The translations under genes were made by a program, and so were the position numbers. From assembly GCF_000801105.2 (NCBI RefSeq), contig NC_079516.1, forward strand, positions 17,700,998 through 17,764,997: a DNA stretch of 64,000 nucleotides, in the 5' to 3' direction. Below the pieces are notes generated by a model. The model did no database searches and had not been told where the DNA came from. It worked only from the letters and a program-made list of their open reading frames with translations. Every line of letters starts with the position of its first letter. Position 1 is the stretch's first letter. Shown piece after piece: positions 10,818 through 21,306 of this stretch. This DNA comes from Raphanus sativus (taxonomy: Eukaryota > Streptophyta > Magnoliopsida > Brassicales > Brassicaceae).

Positions 10818-12991
10818 TTACCCTTTTCGCATTCCAACTTCTTCCAACCGTTTCCAAGTGGCTTCACGTTTGGCCTTGGTCTCACCTTCCTTTGATTCGT
10901 CTTCTTTGAACTTAGCAAGGCATTCCTTGAACAGCTCAGGGTCCAGGTCTTGGAATATCTTCCTCACGTTTAGCGTCAAGCTATGAACAGCTTGGTTCCA
11001 ATGTTTCTGTGCGTTTCTTTCCAACGCAGGGAATATAATTGGGAGAATGACTTTGCGGCTCTGCATTATCAGATTCTCTATGTGATTGTTGTTCCATAAG
11101 AATAAAGCTCTCTCTGCAACCTGCACACAAACCAAACAAACAGATACATCTTATAGTATGAAACAAAGACTAGAGACTTAGCCACAACTCAACTAGATCC
11201 TGAACCTACTAGACGTTCAATGCCAAAGACATTTACTGGTTGCATAACTTTCTATTAGCAAATCGATTTATCCAATAACCTTTTCTCAAGTAAGCATCAT
11301 CCAGTGCAGAATACAACCGTCCTAAACCATTAATACTTATTCATTTCTAAAACATTAATACTTATTTAGTTCTAAACATTAACAAATATGTTAAGTTAAG
11401 CAATAATATTATTATAAATCTATAAAATAATACAATTTCTTCGGTTTTGTATATTTAATTTTGATAATTCATTACAATAATCTTATGATTAAACTTAAAA
11501 ACTAAAATATGTCATATAAATGTATAATATATCTGAAATAAATCAACAATTTGCTAACGTTTAGGCGAGGAAGCTCCGAATAATCCCACCTAGTCACTAG
11601 TCCTCTATCAAGCGTCTAATAACAGCCTAGCGATTTTTAGAACATTGATCTCATATAAAGCACCTAACAGGCCGCCTAATGATTTGTTGAACATTGCTTT
11701 CATTAATGCAAAACTTAGTATTCCATTTGATACAACAGTAAGTAGCGTTACAGGTTACCTGAAAATGCAGGCTGTTCAAACACCGAGCTATCTGGCGAAA
11801 GAGCGGCACCATACACCGTTGGAACTCCGGAGGCTGAGTCGCTTCAAGCACTTCCTCCAACTCATTCAAAAACATGACTTCTTTGGAACTATTCGTCACG
11901 GGCCAGTACTTGAGCAACCCTCTTATAACCGTATCAGCGAGTTTGCAATCCTTCTCCACAAACTGCGTGATGCAATAAGACAACTGCTGGTGATACATCT
12001 GCAAGCACTTGGGTTTGTGGAGCGGTATCAAAACCCGAACCAGAAACACTTTGTGCTCTTCTTTCAAAGGAAGAGCGAAACCGTTGATTATACTTCCCAA
12101 GATCTCGAGGAACTCGGCGATCCCGTTGTGTTTCTCTGTCTCGAAGACGAACCTGTAGAAGATGTTGTTTATCGACTTCCTGATGAAAGGACGGTGGACC
12201 ATGAATTTGCCGTAGATCCGGTGGAGGATTGTTTTGAGGCAGTCTCTCTCTCTAGGATCCTCTGAATCAAACAAGTCTAGTAGCCTCAGGACGAAGGATT
12301 GGTCTATGTATCTTTTGGCCAGTTTGGTGTCGGTCTCAGGGGAAGCAACGAACCTCAGGAAAAGCTCGTAGACGAGCTGCAAGTGAGGCCAGGCGAGATC
12401 CATCGAAGGCTCTTCCTCCTCGAGGTCTAAAGCGTCGATGACTTTGTTCTCGCGTGGCTGTGGGTTTAGCGTTCTGAAGATGTTTGCTGAGACCATGCGC
12501 ACCACTTCTTGGACGCTACCTTCGCTGAACTTCCCGTTCGCGGAGTTCACGTAGTCCACGAGCTCGAGTAAGGTTTGTCTCTTGATGTCTTTCTCCTTGA
12601 TGTTCTTTGTGGGATCAGTGAAGTCGAAGACTACGCGGCAGAGGTTAAGCTTCTTTATGAAGAGGGTTTGCTTTTCGGTGTTTGGGACGTCTTTGAAACT
12701 TGGTAACGCTTCGTAAGGAGTGAAGACTCCTCCATTGTTGTTGTTGTTGTTGCTCTTTGGATTACCATCAGAGGAGGAGGCAACAGGAGGAGCGCTCTTT
12801 GTCTGTGAATGCTTTGTTTTCCCGACGCCATTATTGTCACTGCTTTTGGAAGTGGAGGCGTGAGATGAAGATGAAGAAGAAGAAGAAGAATGGGAACCGT
12901 GTTCACGTCCTCCTCCACGATGATTATGATGGTGTTCGTTCTTTGAAGACTTTTTGTTGTTGGGAAGCTTACTTAGAATCTGTTTCCACAT
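10818..12991 (-). CDS. B'ETA: PP2A regulatory subunit B' (B56) eta-like
   Basis: There are two coding exons: 12991-11759 (411 codons) and 11120-10818 (100 codons plus stop), joined ...[18 protein letters not shown] at the same place as in its neighbour, for 511 aa. The N-terminus [10 protein letters not shown] followed by His/Ser/Gly-rich low complexity is typical of the eta/theta/gamma/zeta clade. The core is highly conserved ([95 protein letters not shown]). The C-terminus [17 protein letters not shown] is clade-typical. The core is closer to plant eta than to the adjacent delta-like copy, so this is an old tandem pair, not a recent duplication. The 638-bp intron is AT-rich and empty. Syntenic with At3g26020. 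Confidence 0.93.
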
Positions 12992-15176
12992 CCTTTAACA
13001 CCAACCACAACTTAGATTCTCTTCATCATCTGATAAACGCAAAAAATTTAAAAAATTTAAAAAAAAAAAAGAAAGGGTTCGAATCTAAAAGATCAAAGGT
13101 TACAACTTTATGAACAGAAATCAAATCACGAACCTGGAAAAAAAAAATCGAGAAATTTTTTTTATCTTCTTCTTCGTTTAACGCAGAACAAATCTAAACC
13201 AAAAAGACAAGACCTTTCTTGGGGATTATCGAGGGTCTGTAATAGAATCTCAGATGAAAACGCGATTGGAGAGAATCAGATAAGGAAAAACAAGATGAAA
13301 GCTTTTTACATTCATTCTTCTACCAATTTGATTATACGAATTAAAGGTCAACAGAAAGACATACCCAGATGAGAAAGAAGAAAAAGCGATTACAACGATG
13401 ACGATGATGATGATGATGATGATAACAACATTCAAAGTTCTTCGGACCTCTTTTGTGTTTTGTTTCGTTGTTCTTTGTTGACTTGAGAACCAAAAAAAAA
13501 AAATCTGTTTTTATTTTTATTTTTATTTTTTTCTTGTGTGATCTGGTTATAATTCTTCTCTTTCTTTCGGATGAATGATCCAACGGCTTTCCTTTGATCG
13601 ATCAGACTTTTTTTCTTTTTTTTTCTCTTGTTAATTATTTAAATTGATTTCTTGTCTGAGCCAGCATTCCTTTCTTTTAATAGTATTTTAATTTAATTAA
13701 TTAAATCTTGTGCAAATGGCGTCTAGGCTGCTGCTTGCTACTAGTCTTTACTTTGTGTTGTTTTCATGTTTTGTATGATAAAAGGAATTTTGAAGCGAGC
13801 ACTTAACCCAAAAAAATTGAAGACTAGGACAGGAACACGTCGTTTTAGTTTTTTTTAGCAGTTTGAGTTGTCAAGGATGACATTGTATTCGAGCGTGGCG
13901 TTTACGTAAAAGAAGAATATCATCTTCTATGGATGATGTGATCTTATAAGTGGAAGTCCCATGCTTACCATACTTCTCTACCCGAGATAGGTTTCTTTGC
14001 TTTGATTAAGTGGGCAAAACTTATTGAAATAGATGAGAAATACGACTCTCGCTCTCTCCGATTCTTGTTCAACAGAATGACAATCACTTATTGTTCCTCT
14101 CTCTTGTCTTGCATGAGCTAGATTTAAAACGAGGCCTCGGGATGGGCCTGGTAAATCCCGAGTCCAAAACCATTTTGAGAAGCATTCATGATGGATGGTC
14201 TTTAACATGTGTTTTATGGTTAAAATGTTAAAATCTATTAGCATTTTCATTTTTTTTTTGACAAAAGTTACACATGAACAAACTGAGAAACAAACTACAA
14301 CAAAAAAACCGACAAGAAACCTGCCACCACGGAAAGAGTAGACATGTCACTAGATCGGAAGGAGACTGGCTGCAGTAAACACACAAGGCACAAGCAAATA
14401 GAATTTGGCTTGTCTAAACTCGCCTCTAAATTATTACACTTAACCTTGCGGACCAGCAACTACATCCAAACGTTATTATGCACCTACATGATTCCAAAAA
14501 GGCAGGGAAAACGTCTTGCAATCACCGTTGCTCGGAGACATGATGATGAAACCTAAAACATTGCTCCCCAAGGTCCCCAACCACAGAAGACTATACGGAT
14601 TGCTTATTCAGTTATTTATTGTTTAGACGAATTAATCTCCTGTTTTAAAACATTTGTCTGTGTTTCAAAAAAAAAAACATTTGTCTAACTTCCTTTGTCA
14701 GAAAAAAAACATTTGTCTAACTTAGTAACAATACAACCTACTGACCATCCAAATATCTTCGAGAAATTAAATCGTCTGCTTTGTTCATAGTGTATCGTTA
14801 TTCTTATTATTTTGTTCATTTCCGAATATGTCACAAAGAGGAGAAGAATCTTGGAGACGTTTATGAAGGTTCGAAGCTTAACTTCTTCAACGAAGCATTC
14901 CCTTACCCGTCTGCGTCACACTTAACGTGTTGTTAAAACAAACTCTTCAAAAAAACAAACTCATATTTATACGGCATATATTCCCTTTTTTCCTTAAACA
15001 TGATTTTATAAGTAGTTTTCTACCACTTCGTGACAAAAAAAAAAGTAGTTTTCTACCACAATTAAATCAAGACAACACATTCCTTTCTATCTGATATATT
15101 TGCTTTTGCTTAGATGCCACCACATCTTAACAAACCTTTATTCGCTTTGAAATCTACATCACCTAATTATTAATGC

Positions 15177-15220
<44 letters not shown>

Positions 15221-15221
15221 C
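15177..15221. repeat. Tetranucleotide microsatellite (TCTA)n
   Basis: About eleven uninterrupted TCTA units are visible. It is a plain simple-sequence repeat in the intergenic region and a likely length polymorphism. Confidence 0.95.
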
Positions 15222-15667
15222 ATTCTCTTATTGGTGAATCTGGTATGGTTTCCAAGAAAAACATCATTTATTCCACTTTCTATTTACCAAAGAAACATGT
15301 CTCAAACTCACTGTACAATGTCTTTAATTAGCATAAATATCAAAGTAGCAACCATTGATTTACAACGAGATCACCATATCTTTATTTTAATAATAATAAT
15401 GATGTTAAATGAATTTTATCATCATTAATTAAAAAGTCTTCAACTTTCATAGTAAAAAAAACTGTATTCATTAAAAAAATATACAATTAAGTAAAAAAAT
15501 CAAAGGTGTGCTGCAACAATTAAAATAAAAGGTGTATGCTGCCTAATTAAATCGTCAAATAAACATGTTTTATGTGTATTTATCATCAAATCTAGAAAGA
15601 AATCAGAGAATCCGAATTTGTGGACAGATCAAAGGAGCGAGCAGAATGACAGAGAACTCTACAAAAC

Positions 15668-15677
15668 GACACGTGTC
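15668..15677. promoter_or_regulatory. Palindromic G-box / ABRE in the SKIP14 promoter
   Basis: GACACGTGTC is a perfect 10-bp palindrome containing the ACGTGTC ABRE core, 0.69 kb upstream of the SKIP14 start codon and close to the likely transcription start. bZIP (ABF/AREB) or bHLH factors bind such sites. Because SKIP14/RIFP1 has been linked to ABA receptor turnover, feedback by ABA is a reasonable inference; binding itself is not shown. Confidence 0.5.
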
Positions 15678-16354
15678 CACCACCCCCTAAAGAGTTTGAG
15701 TGATCTCACCGTTACCCTAATCTTATCTCTTTCCTTTTTTTTATTTGTTCCTTCCTCGATTAGTATATATATATATTTTTTTTATCTCCCTCGTGAAATC
15801 TCGATCAAGGAAAAAAAAGTTGGGAGTTTTTCTCGCGCGATATTCTCTCTCTCTCTCTCTTTTTTTTTGACTCAGTCGACGAACAAAACAACCCCTTCTC
15901 TCTGTCCCTCCTGAATCGAAGTTGCTTCACCTTAAAGGAAGAAACTTGCTGCGTTGTGTTGTTTTACATTCCGATTAAAAGGAGATCTGGCGGCGAGGGT
16001 TTGGTTTAGTTCGGTTTGGTTTCTCCGTTGATCACGTTTGAAAGGGGTTTCCTTATATATTGGTTTATCCAATTCGATCAGCAAATCCTACTATCTTTTA
16101 GTTTAGATCAAGAAATTTAGAAAATTTCCAATTTATTCATTCATTCTTTTGTCACTGTTGATACGTCTCATCTAGCTTTTTAGTTATAGCCTATAGGTTT
16201 CTGGAAGCTCTGGTGACTAGTATTTTTTTTGGTGTTGCCCATCAAAGAGCTTTCTTATCTGTCTCCATAAATAAACCCACACAAAAAAAGTTAGTTTTTT
16301 TAGGGATTCTGTACAAAAAGGGTTTTTTTTTAGGTTTTAGATTGACTAATAGGA

Positions 16355-17862
16355 ATGGCGTTGAATTTTTCTCATAGACACCTTTCTTCCCGTGTCTCTG
16401 AGCAACCAGTTGAGGGGTTATCTGAGAGGAACGGTGTTGTTTTCTCCCACTCTATCGACAAAGGTGACTCCTTTGGTCACGGAAGGAACACTGGTCATCT
16501 TTTCTCACATCCTTGGTGTTCAAGTATCGACAAAGCTGACTCCTTTGACTATGGTGGTGATGTTTTCTCACATCCTTGGTGTTCAAGTATTGAGAAAGGT
16601 GGCTCCTTTGACTATGGTGGTGGTCTTTTCTCACATCCTTGGGGTTTAGGTATCGAGAAAGGTGACTGCTTTGACTATGGAAGGAGCAGGGGAGATTCAG
16701 CTTCTGCTGATGTACTTGATGTTCTGCCGTCTGATCCGTTTGGGATGGATATGAACAATACTTTCACTGCTATTACTGGGTGGCTTGAGGATTTGGAGGT
16801 TGGTTATGGGAGAGATGAGATTGTGATTGGTGATGGAGACCACCAGCTCTTTGCTGGGTTGAGTTTCATTTGGAACAATGCAATGCGATTTCAGGAGTTC
16901 AGGGAGAGCAGTGTGTACGATAATGGGTTTGTCGGGTCATTGTTTGGGTTTGAAGGTGATGGACCTTGTCCTGGTGCATTCATACCCGCTACTACTAGTG
17001 TGGATGAGGTTGGAGGAGAGGGTGCAGACGTTCATCCAGCGTTTGGTTTTTGTCTCTACCACTTGGGAGTAAAGGATCTTCTTTCAGTCAGTATGGTTTG
17101 CAAGTCTCTGCATAATACTGTCTGTGATGACTCGCTACTGTGGAAACACGTCCACATTTCTCAACCGTTGAATGACAAGTTCAATGATGAATCTCTTCTG
17201 CGGTTGACCGAGAGGGCTCACGGCACTATGCAGTGTCTGAGGCTCGTAGATTGCTCGAAAATTACAGAGGATTGTCTTAGAAAGGTGTTGCAACGCAACC
17301 CACAAGTAGTCAAGGTGAGGGTTTCTTTCATTTGCTGTGACGAGTTAATATTTGATTATTTAAATCTAATATTGTTTTATTTTTTCAGCTTGGCGTGCCT
17401 GGATGCACAAGGATCAGTATCGATGGCCTTGTGAGCATCTTGAAGGATTTGAAGTCTGCGGGGAAGCTTAAAGTGAAACATTTAGAGACCGGTGGTCTCT
17501 ATGGAGTTACTAAAGATCACTACGATGAGTTGTTGGACTTGTTGGACATTGACAACAGTGTCAACAGGACTATGCATAAGCCGCGGTTTTACCATAGAGG
17601 ATACACGTTCGCCACCTGCGACGATGTTGTCCGGGGGCTAGATATTGAGATGTGTCGGAAATGTGAGAACTGGAGGATTGTGTATGACTGTCCAGCGGAA
17701 GATTGTAAAGGGAAGGAGGAGTGCCGTGCTTGCTCTCTTTGCGTACAGAGGTGTGTTCAGTGTGGTCGGTGCATCAATGGCGTGTACGAGGAGACGTTTT
17801 GTCTGGAGTTTTTGTGCTCTGGTTGCTCGAAGCCTCGTCACCTCTCGTTTGATGATGAATAA
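16355..17862 (+). CDS. SKIP14: F-box protein SKIP14 (RIFP1-like)
   Basis: Probable SCF E3 ligase substrate adaptor. Two coding exons, 16355-17314 and 17389-17862, join at phase 0 (...NPQVVK|LGVPGCTRIS) through a 74-bp GT-AG intron, giving 477 aa. The N-terminal third has tandem copies of a unit of about 20-23 residues (FSHPWCSSI-KADSFDYGGD types). The F-box lies around residues 230-280 (FCLYHLGVKDLLSVSMVCKS...LWKHVHIS). LRR-like sequence follows (MQCLRLVDCSKITEDCLRKV, CTRISIDGLVSILKDL). The C-terminus is Cys-rich with many CxxC pairs (CRKCENW, CRACSLCVQRCVQCGRC), possibly metal binding. Order and composition match At3g26000. The start is the first in-frame ATG after a long leader with T-rich tracts. 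Confidence 0.92.
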
Positions 17863-18067
17863 AGCTTTCCCTTCCATGTTTCGTTGAAGGAATAATAACT
17901 ATCATAAAGATTTGTTTTGGTTTTAGACAATTATTTATAATAAAATAAATAAAAGATGAGCTTTGGATTATTATTCTCTCTATGCATTCCAGTTAACTTA
18001 AGATTGAGCTTGTGGTTTCGAGGTAACAATTTGGCACAAAAGTTCGTGGAATTATTCAAATAAAAAT

Positions 18068-18400
18068 TAGGCTTGAATCTGGTTAGTTCGGTTACGAAAA
18101 TATTGTTCGTGTTTAATTGATATTCGGTTTAAATTAGATTTCGGTTCAATTTAATTACAAATTAATTTTGGTTGAATTTGGTTATGACAGATAATATTTT
18201 TAGTCATAATTTTCGGTTATGATTGGGAATGAGAAGGTCAATATATTTGGTTGTGATTGGTAAACATGGTTAAAACCTTTTTTAAGAAAATGAAAATTGA
18301 TTACCAAACCGAATTGATAACCGACACCAAATCAAACAGAACTCATAATCGAATATGAATTCTAGAACCAAGAATTTCGGTTCGACAGTTGCCAAGCCTA
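18068..18400. mobile_element. Short inverted-repeat (MITE-like) element
   Basis: The ends are inverted: TAGGCTTG at 18068 and CAAGCCTA ending at 18400. Similarity extends inward (GTTCGGTTACGAAAAT against the complement of AATTTCGGTTCGAC). The interior is CGGTTTCGGTT-like and fold-back. No clear target duplication was found, so the superfamily (hAT-like ends are possible) is unresolved. It lies between SKIP14 and GT-4. Confidence 0.5.
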
Positions 18401-18542
18401 ATTGCTATTGCACACGCCACGCGCCAATGGCTGTAAAAAGAAACAAGAAATTACTTTCTTACTTTAATCTTTACACGAGTCTTCTTATCTTCTCCTTCCT
18501 CCTTCGTCACGAAGAAGAGGGTCAAGAAAACTAAAAAAAACA

Positions 18543-20196
18543 ATGTTCACTTCCTCCGACAAACCTCCTTCTCCAATCGATTTCTACAAAGACGACAACT
18601 CCAACTCCAACCAATCTCCAACCTCACGAGACATAGAGATGATGATCGACGGACACCAACACCAACACCAAATCCTCCTGGGAGACAACAACAACAGCAG
18701 CAGCAGCAGCGAGGACCACGAGATCACCACCACCAAGGCCCCGAAGAAGCGAGCTGAGGCGTGGGTGCAAGACGAGACCCGAACCCTGATCACGCTCCGG
18801 AGAGAAACTGACACTCTTTTCAACACGTCAAAGTCCAACAAGCACCTCTGGGAAGAGATCTTGAGCAAGATGAGGGAGAGAGGGTTCGATCGGTCTCCGG
18901 CCATGTGTACGGACAAGTGGAGGAACCTGTTGAAAGAGTTTAAGAAGGCTAGTAATGACGACAAAGGTGGGTCCGGCGGGAAGATGTCTCATTACAAGGA
19001 GATTGAAGATATTCTTAGGGAGAGGAGCAAGAAAGTGGCGGCGGTGGCCACGTCTTATAAGAGCGTTACTACGCCTTCTAAAGTTGATTCCTTTTTGCAG
19101 TTTCCTGATAAAGGTTGAAACTTTATGTTTACCCTTTTTGTGCTGTAAAGGATAAGTCTTTGCTGATATGGTCTTTATGTTACTGTAGGTTTTGATGATG
19201 CAGGCATGTCCTTTGCATCTGCTGAAGGTACTAATCTTCTTGAAATGGTATTGAATCAGTCCTTGCAATGAGTTAATAGTTTGTTGAACCGTAGACTTGT
19301 GAAGCTGATGTTGTCTTTCTTGGCTAGTTTAGTTTTGGGTAGCTAGTTAGTTTAGTTAGTTCTCTAGCCTCTTACATTAGTAGTGTAGCTTGATTTGTGG
19401 TTGTAGTTTTAAGTGTTGATGTGAGTCTACTGTGTACAGGTAATGGGAGGCCAACGCTAAATCTTGAAAGGGAGCTTGATCATGATGGGCATCCACTCGC
19501 CATTGCTTCTGCTGATGCCGTCACTGCAAATGGAGTTCCTACTCCTTGGAATTGGAGAGAACCTACTGCTGGAAACGGCAAGAGTTTTTATCTTTTCTCA
19601 TAGAACTCTATGTTTCCACTTCTGTTTTTGTCTGTGGTTTCATAGTGTCATGTTATGTAGCAGGGAGTGATGGTCAGCAGTTTGTGGGGAAGATCATAAC
19701 AGTGAAGTATGGAGACTATACAAGAAGAGTTGGGATCGATGGTACAGGTGAGGCCATCAAGGAAGCTATCAGATCCGCGTTTAGGTTAAGAACAAGGCGA
19801 GCTTTTTGGGTTGAGGATGAAGAACAGGTTGTACGCTCTCTTGACAGAGACATGCCTCTAGGGAACTATACACTCCATGTAGATGAAGGTAAGTAAAAGT
19901 AAAGTCTTTTTGGCTTTTCTCTTCTGGTGTTGAGGTTTCTCAGCATCTATATATATCCAAAAAATGCAGGAATAGCTGTTAGAGTGTGTCATTATGATGA
20001 GTCTGATCCGTTACCAGTTCATCAAGAGGAGAAGGTGTTTTACACGGAAGAGGATTACAGAGAGTTCTTGGGACGAAGAGGATGGACGTGTCTGAGAGAG
20101 TTTGATGGAGGGTTTAGGAACATAGACGGTATGGTTCGGAATGTAGATAGTATGGATGATCTTCAACCTGGTCTCTTGTACCGAGGAATGAGATGA
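18543..20196 (+). CDS. GT-4: Trihelix transcription factor GT-4 (GT-1 clade)
   Basis: Five coding exons: 18543-19113, 19189-19227, 19440-19577, 19664-19888 and 19970-20196, totalling 1200 nt or 399 aa. The trihelix DNA-binding domain is at about residues 62-155 ([20 protein letters not shown]...LWEEILSKM...[13 protein letters not shown]...[10 protein letters not shown]), with the Trp spacing of the GT-1 clade. The N-terminus is Ser/Asn/His-rich. The C-terminal GT-1-clade domain is complete ([60 protein letters not shown], ending [13 protein letters not shown]). Intron 3 seems to use a GC donor (AACG|GCAAGA), since this keeps frame and conserved text; its acceptor is a NAGNAG pair. Syntenic with At3g25990. 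Confidence 0.92.
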
Positions 20197-20399
20197 TGAG
20201 ATAAACGAGTAGTGCAGGCAGCTAGAAGATAACCCTTTTTTTTTCTTTGTACATATATTTCGTCGATACATTTCATCTAATGTTAGATTGGTAGAGTTTG
20301 AAAGAACTGAATCAAAGATATGCAAGGGACAGAGACAATGAGAATAGCTTAACAAGAGAGACTTTTGTTACTTCTTCTTCTTTGCAACGTGAATGTATA

Positions 20400-20650
20400 G
20401 TAGAGGACTCGATCTAGGTGAATGGAACAGCCAACTTCCGTGTCTGTATATGCCAATACATCAAACACACCTAAACCAAAACAACGAGAATTAGAATGAG
20501 ATACCCAAACAGACATAGACAGATCACTTTGGTTTTTTGTTACATGCGTCATCTCGATAAGGCAAGTAAGAAACGTTGGAATCAAACTGTCTCATAATAG
20601 CTTGGTTCTCCCTCATGATCTCTTTATCACTTTTCTCTTTTAACGCACTG
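20400..20650 (-). pseudogene. MAD2: MAD2 spindle-checkpoint gene relic (last exons only)
   Basis: The minus strand encodes KREKSDKEIMRENQAIMRQ followed by VSYLPYRDDA, then after a GT-AG intron VFDVLAYTDTEV, matching the middle/C-terminal HORMA region of plant MAD2. Downstream, a one-base shift continues the family sequence (AVPFT), but the next Trp codon is TAG, and the rest of the C-terminal beta-sheet/safety-belt is gone. Upstream exons are absent; 20650-21000 is featureless AT-rich DNA. It lies between GT-4 and the PPR gene, where At3g25980 (MAD2) lies in Arabidopsis. A second intact MAD2 elsewhere in the genome would be expected. Confidence 0.85.
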
Positions 20651-21006
20651 AAATGAAAAGCAAGACAACATGGTGAAAACAAGCATACATAATTTTAACA
20701 TCTATTATAGCATTTGAGTTTTGGGTTTAGTAAATATTATTTAAAGATTTAGTTATAGGGGGTGAGGTTGAGTTTGTAATCTTCTACCAATAATTATTAG
20801 ATATTTATAAATGATTTAGGAGGGTTAGTTTAATCTTTGTATATCACAAATTTATGTATTTATAAAAATATTTACCATTGAAAACTAAATTTGAAATCTC
20901 ACAATCAATTTGGGATAACATTAAAATTATTCGTTACAAAATAAATAAATAAAATATTTTAAAATGCAAAAATGAAAAATATTTACATTTAAAAAAAATT
21001 CTTTGA

Positions 21007-21140
21007 GAACGGGCCTTGTGGTGAAGTGGCAGTGGACGGGTCTGGGACGCCAACAAATTTCAAGTTCGATCATTCACATTGTTTTGTTCATCTAAAGCGG
21101 ATACGGGGTTTAACCCTTATGTTTTACAAAAAAAAAAACC
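21007..21140 (+). mobile_element. tRNA-derived SINE
   Basis: It starts GGGCCTTGTGGTGAAGTGG (A-box-like) and has a B-box-like AAGTTCGATCA about 45 bp further on. It ends in a poly(A) of about 12 residues. TCTTTGA is found on both sides (21000-21006 and 21141-21147), a short target-site duplication. It is 134 bp long and lies about 165 bp upstream of the PPR start codon, probably in that gene's promoter or leader. Confidence 0.7.
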
Positions 21141-21306
21141 TCTTTGAAGTTCAGAAAAACGAAGTTCTCTTTTATAGTTGTGTGTGTTGTGTTGTGTTGT
21201 GTGCACTGCTCTATTGTTCAGCAGTTTGAGCCAAATCACAAGAACCCTACCAATAAAGTCAGTGACTCAAATGAGACCATAATCACTGTAATAACCAAAC
21301 AGATGA

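Larger units (their letters stand above)
12992..16354. other. Divergent promoter region between B' eta (minus) and SKIP14 (plus)
   Basis: The first about 600 bp is CT/GA-rich B' eta leader, with a (GAT)n-like stretch near 13400. The right 700 bp is the SKIP14 promoter and leader, with a G-box palindrome at 15668-15677 and CT tracts near 15845. The middle holds a tetranucleotide array and a cluster of short direct-repeat insertions (14649-14723, 15010-15059). A poly(T) at about 14250 followed by unique sequence could be a retroposon tail, but no target duplication was found. No relic of the kelch gene expected by synteny (At3g26010) was recognised. Confidence 0.5.

Noticed and set aside
11645..12265. 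206-codon open frame on the plus strand
   Set aside because: It lies antisense to the conserved B' eta exon and has no family features; it is a by-product of the codon pattern of that exon.
13978..14250. 90-codon minus-strand frame
   Set aside because: No family text, no synteny support and low-complexity surroundings; the neighbouring T10 only weakly suggests a retroposon tail.
14100..14345. Relic of the kelch gene expected next to SKIP14 (At3g26010)
   Set aside because: I looked for kelch/F-box text on both strands between 13.6 and 15.6 kb and found none I could defend.
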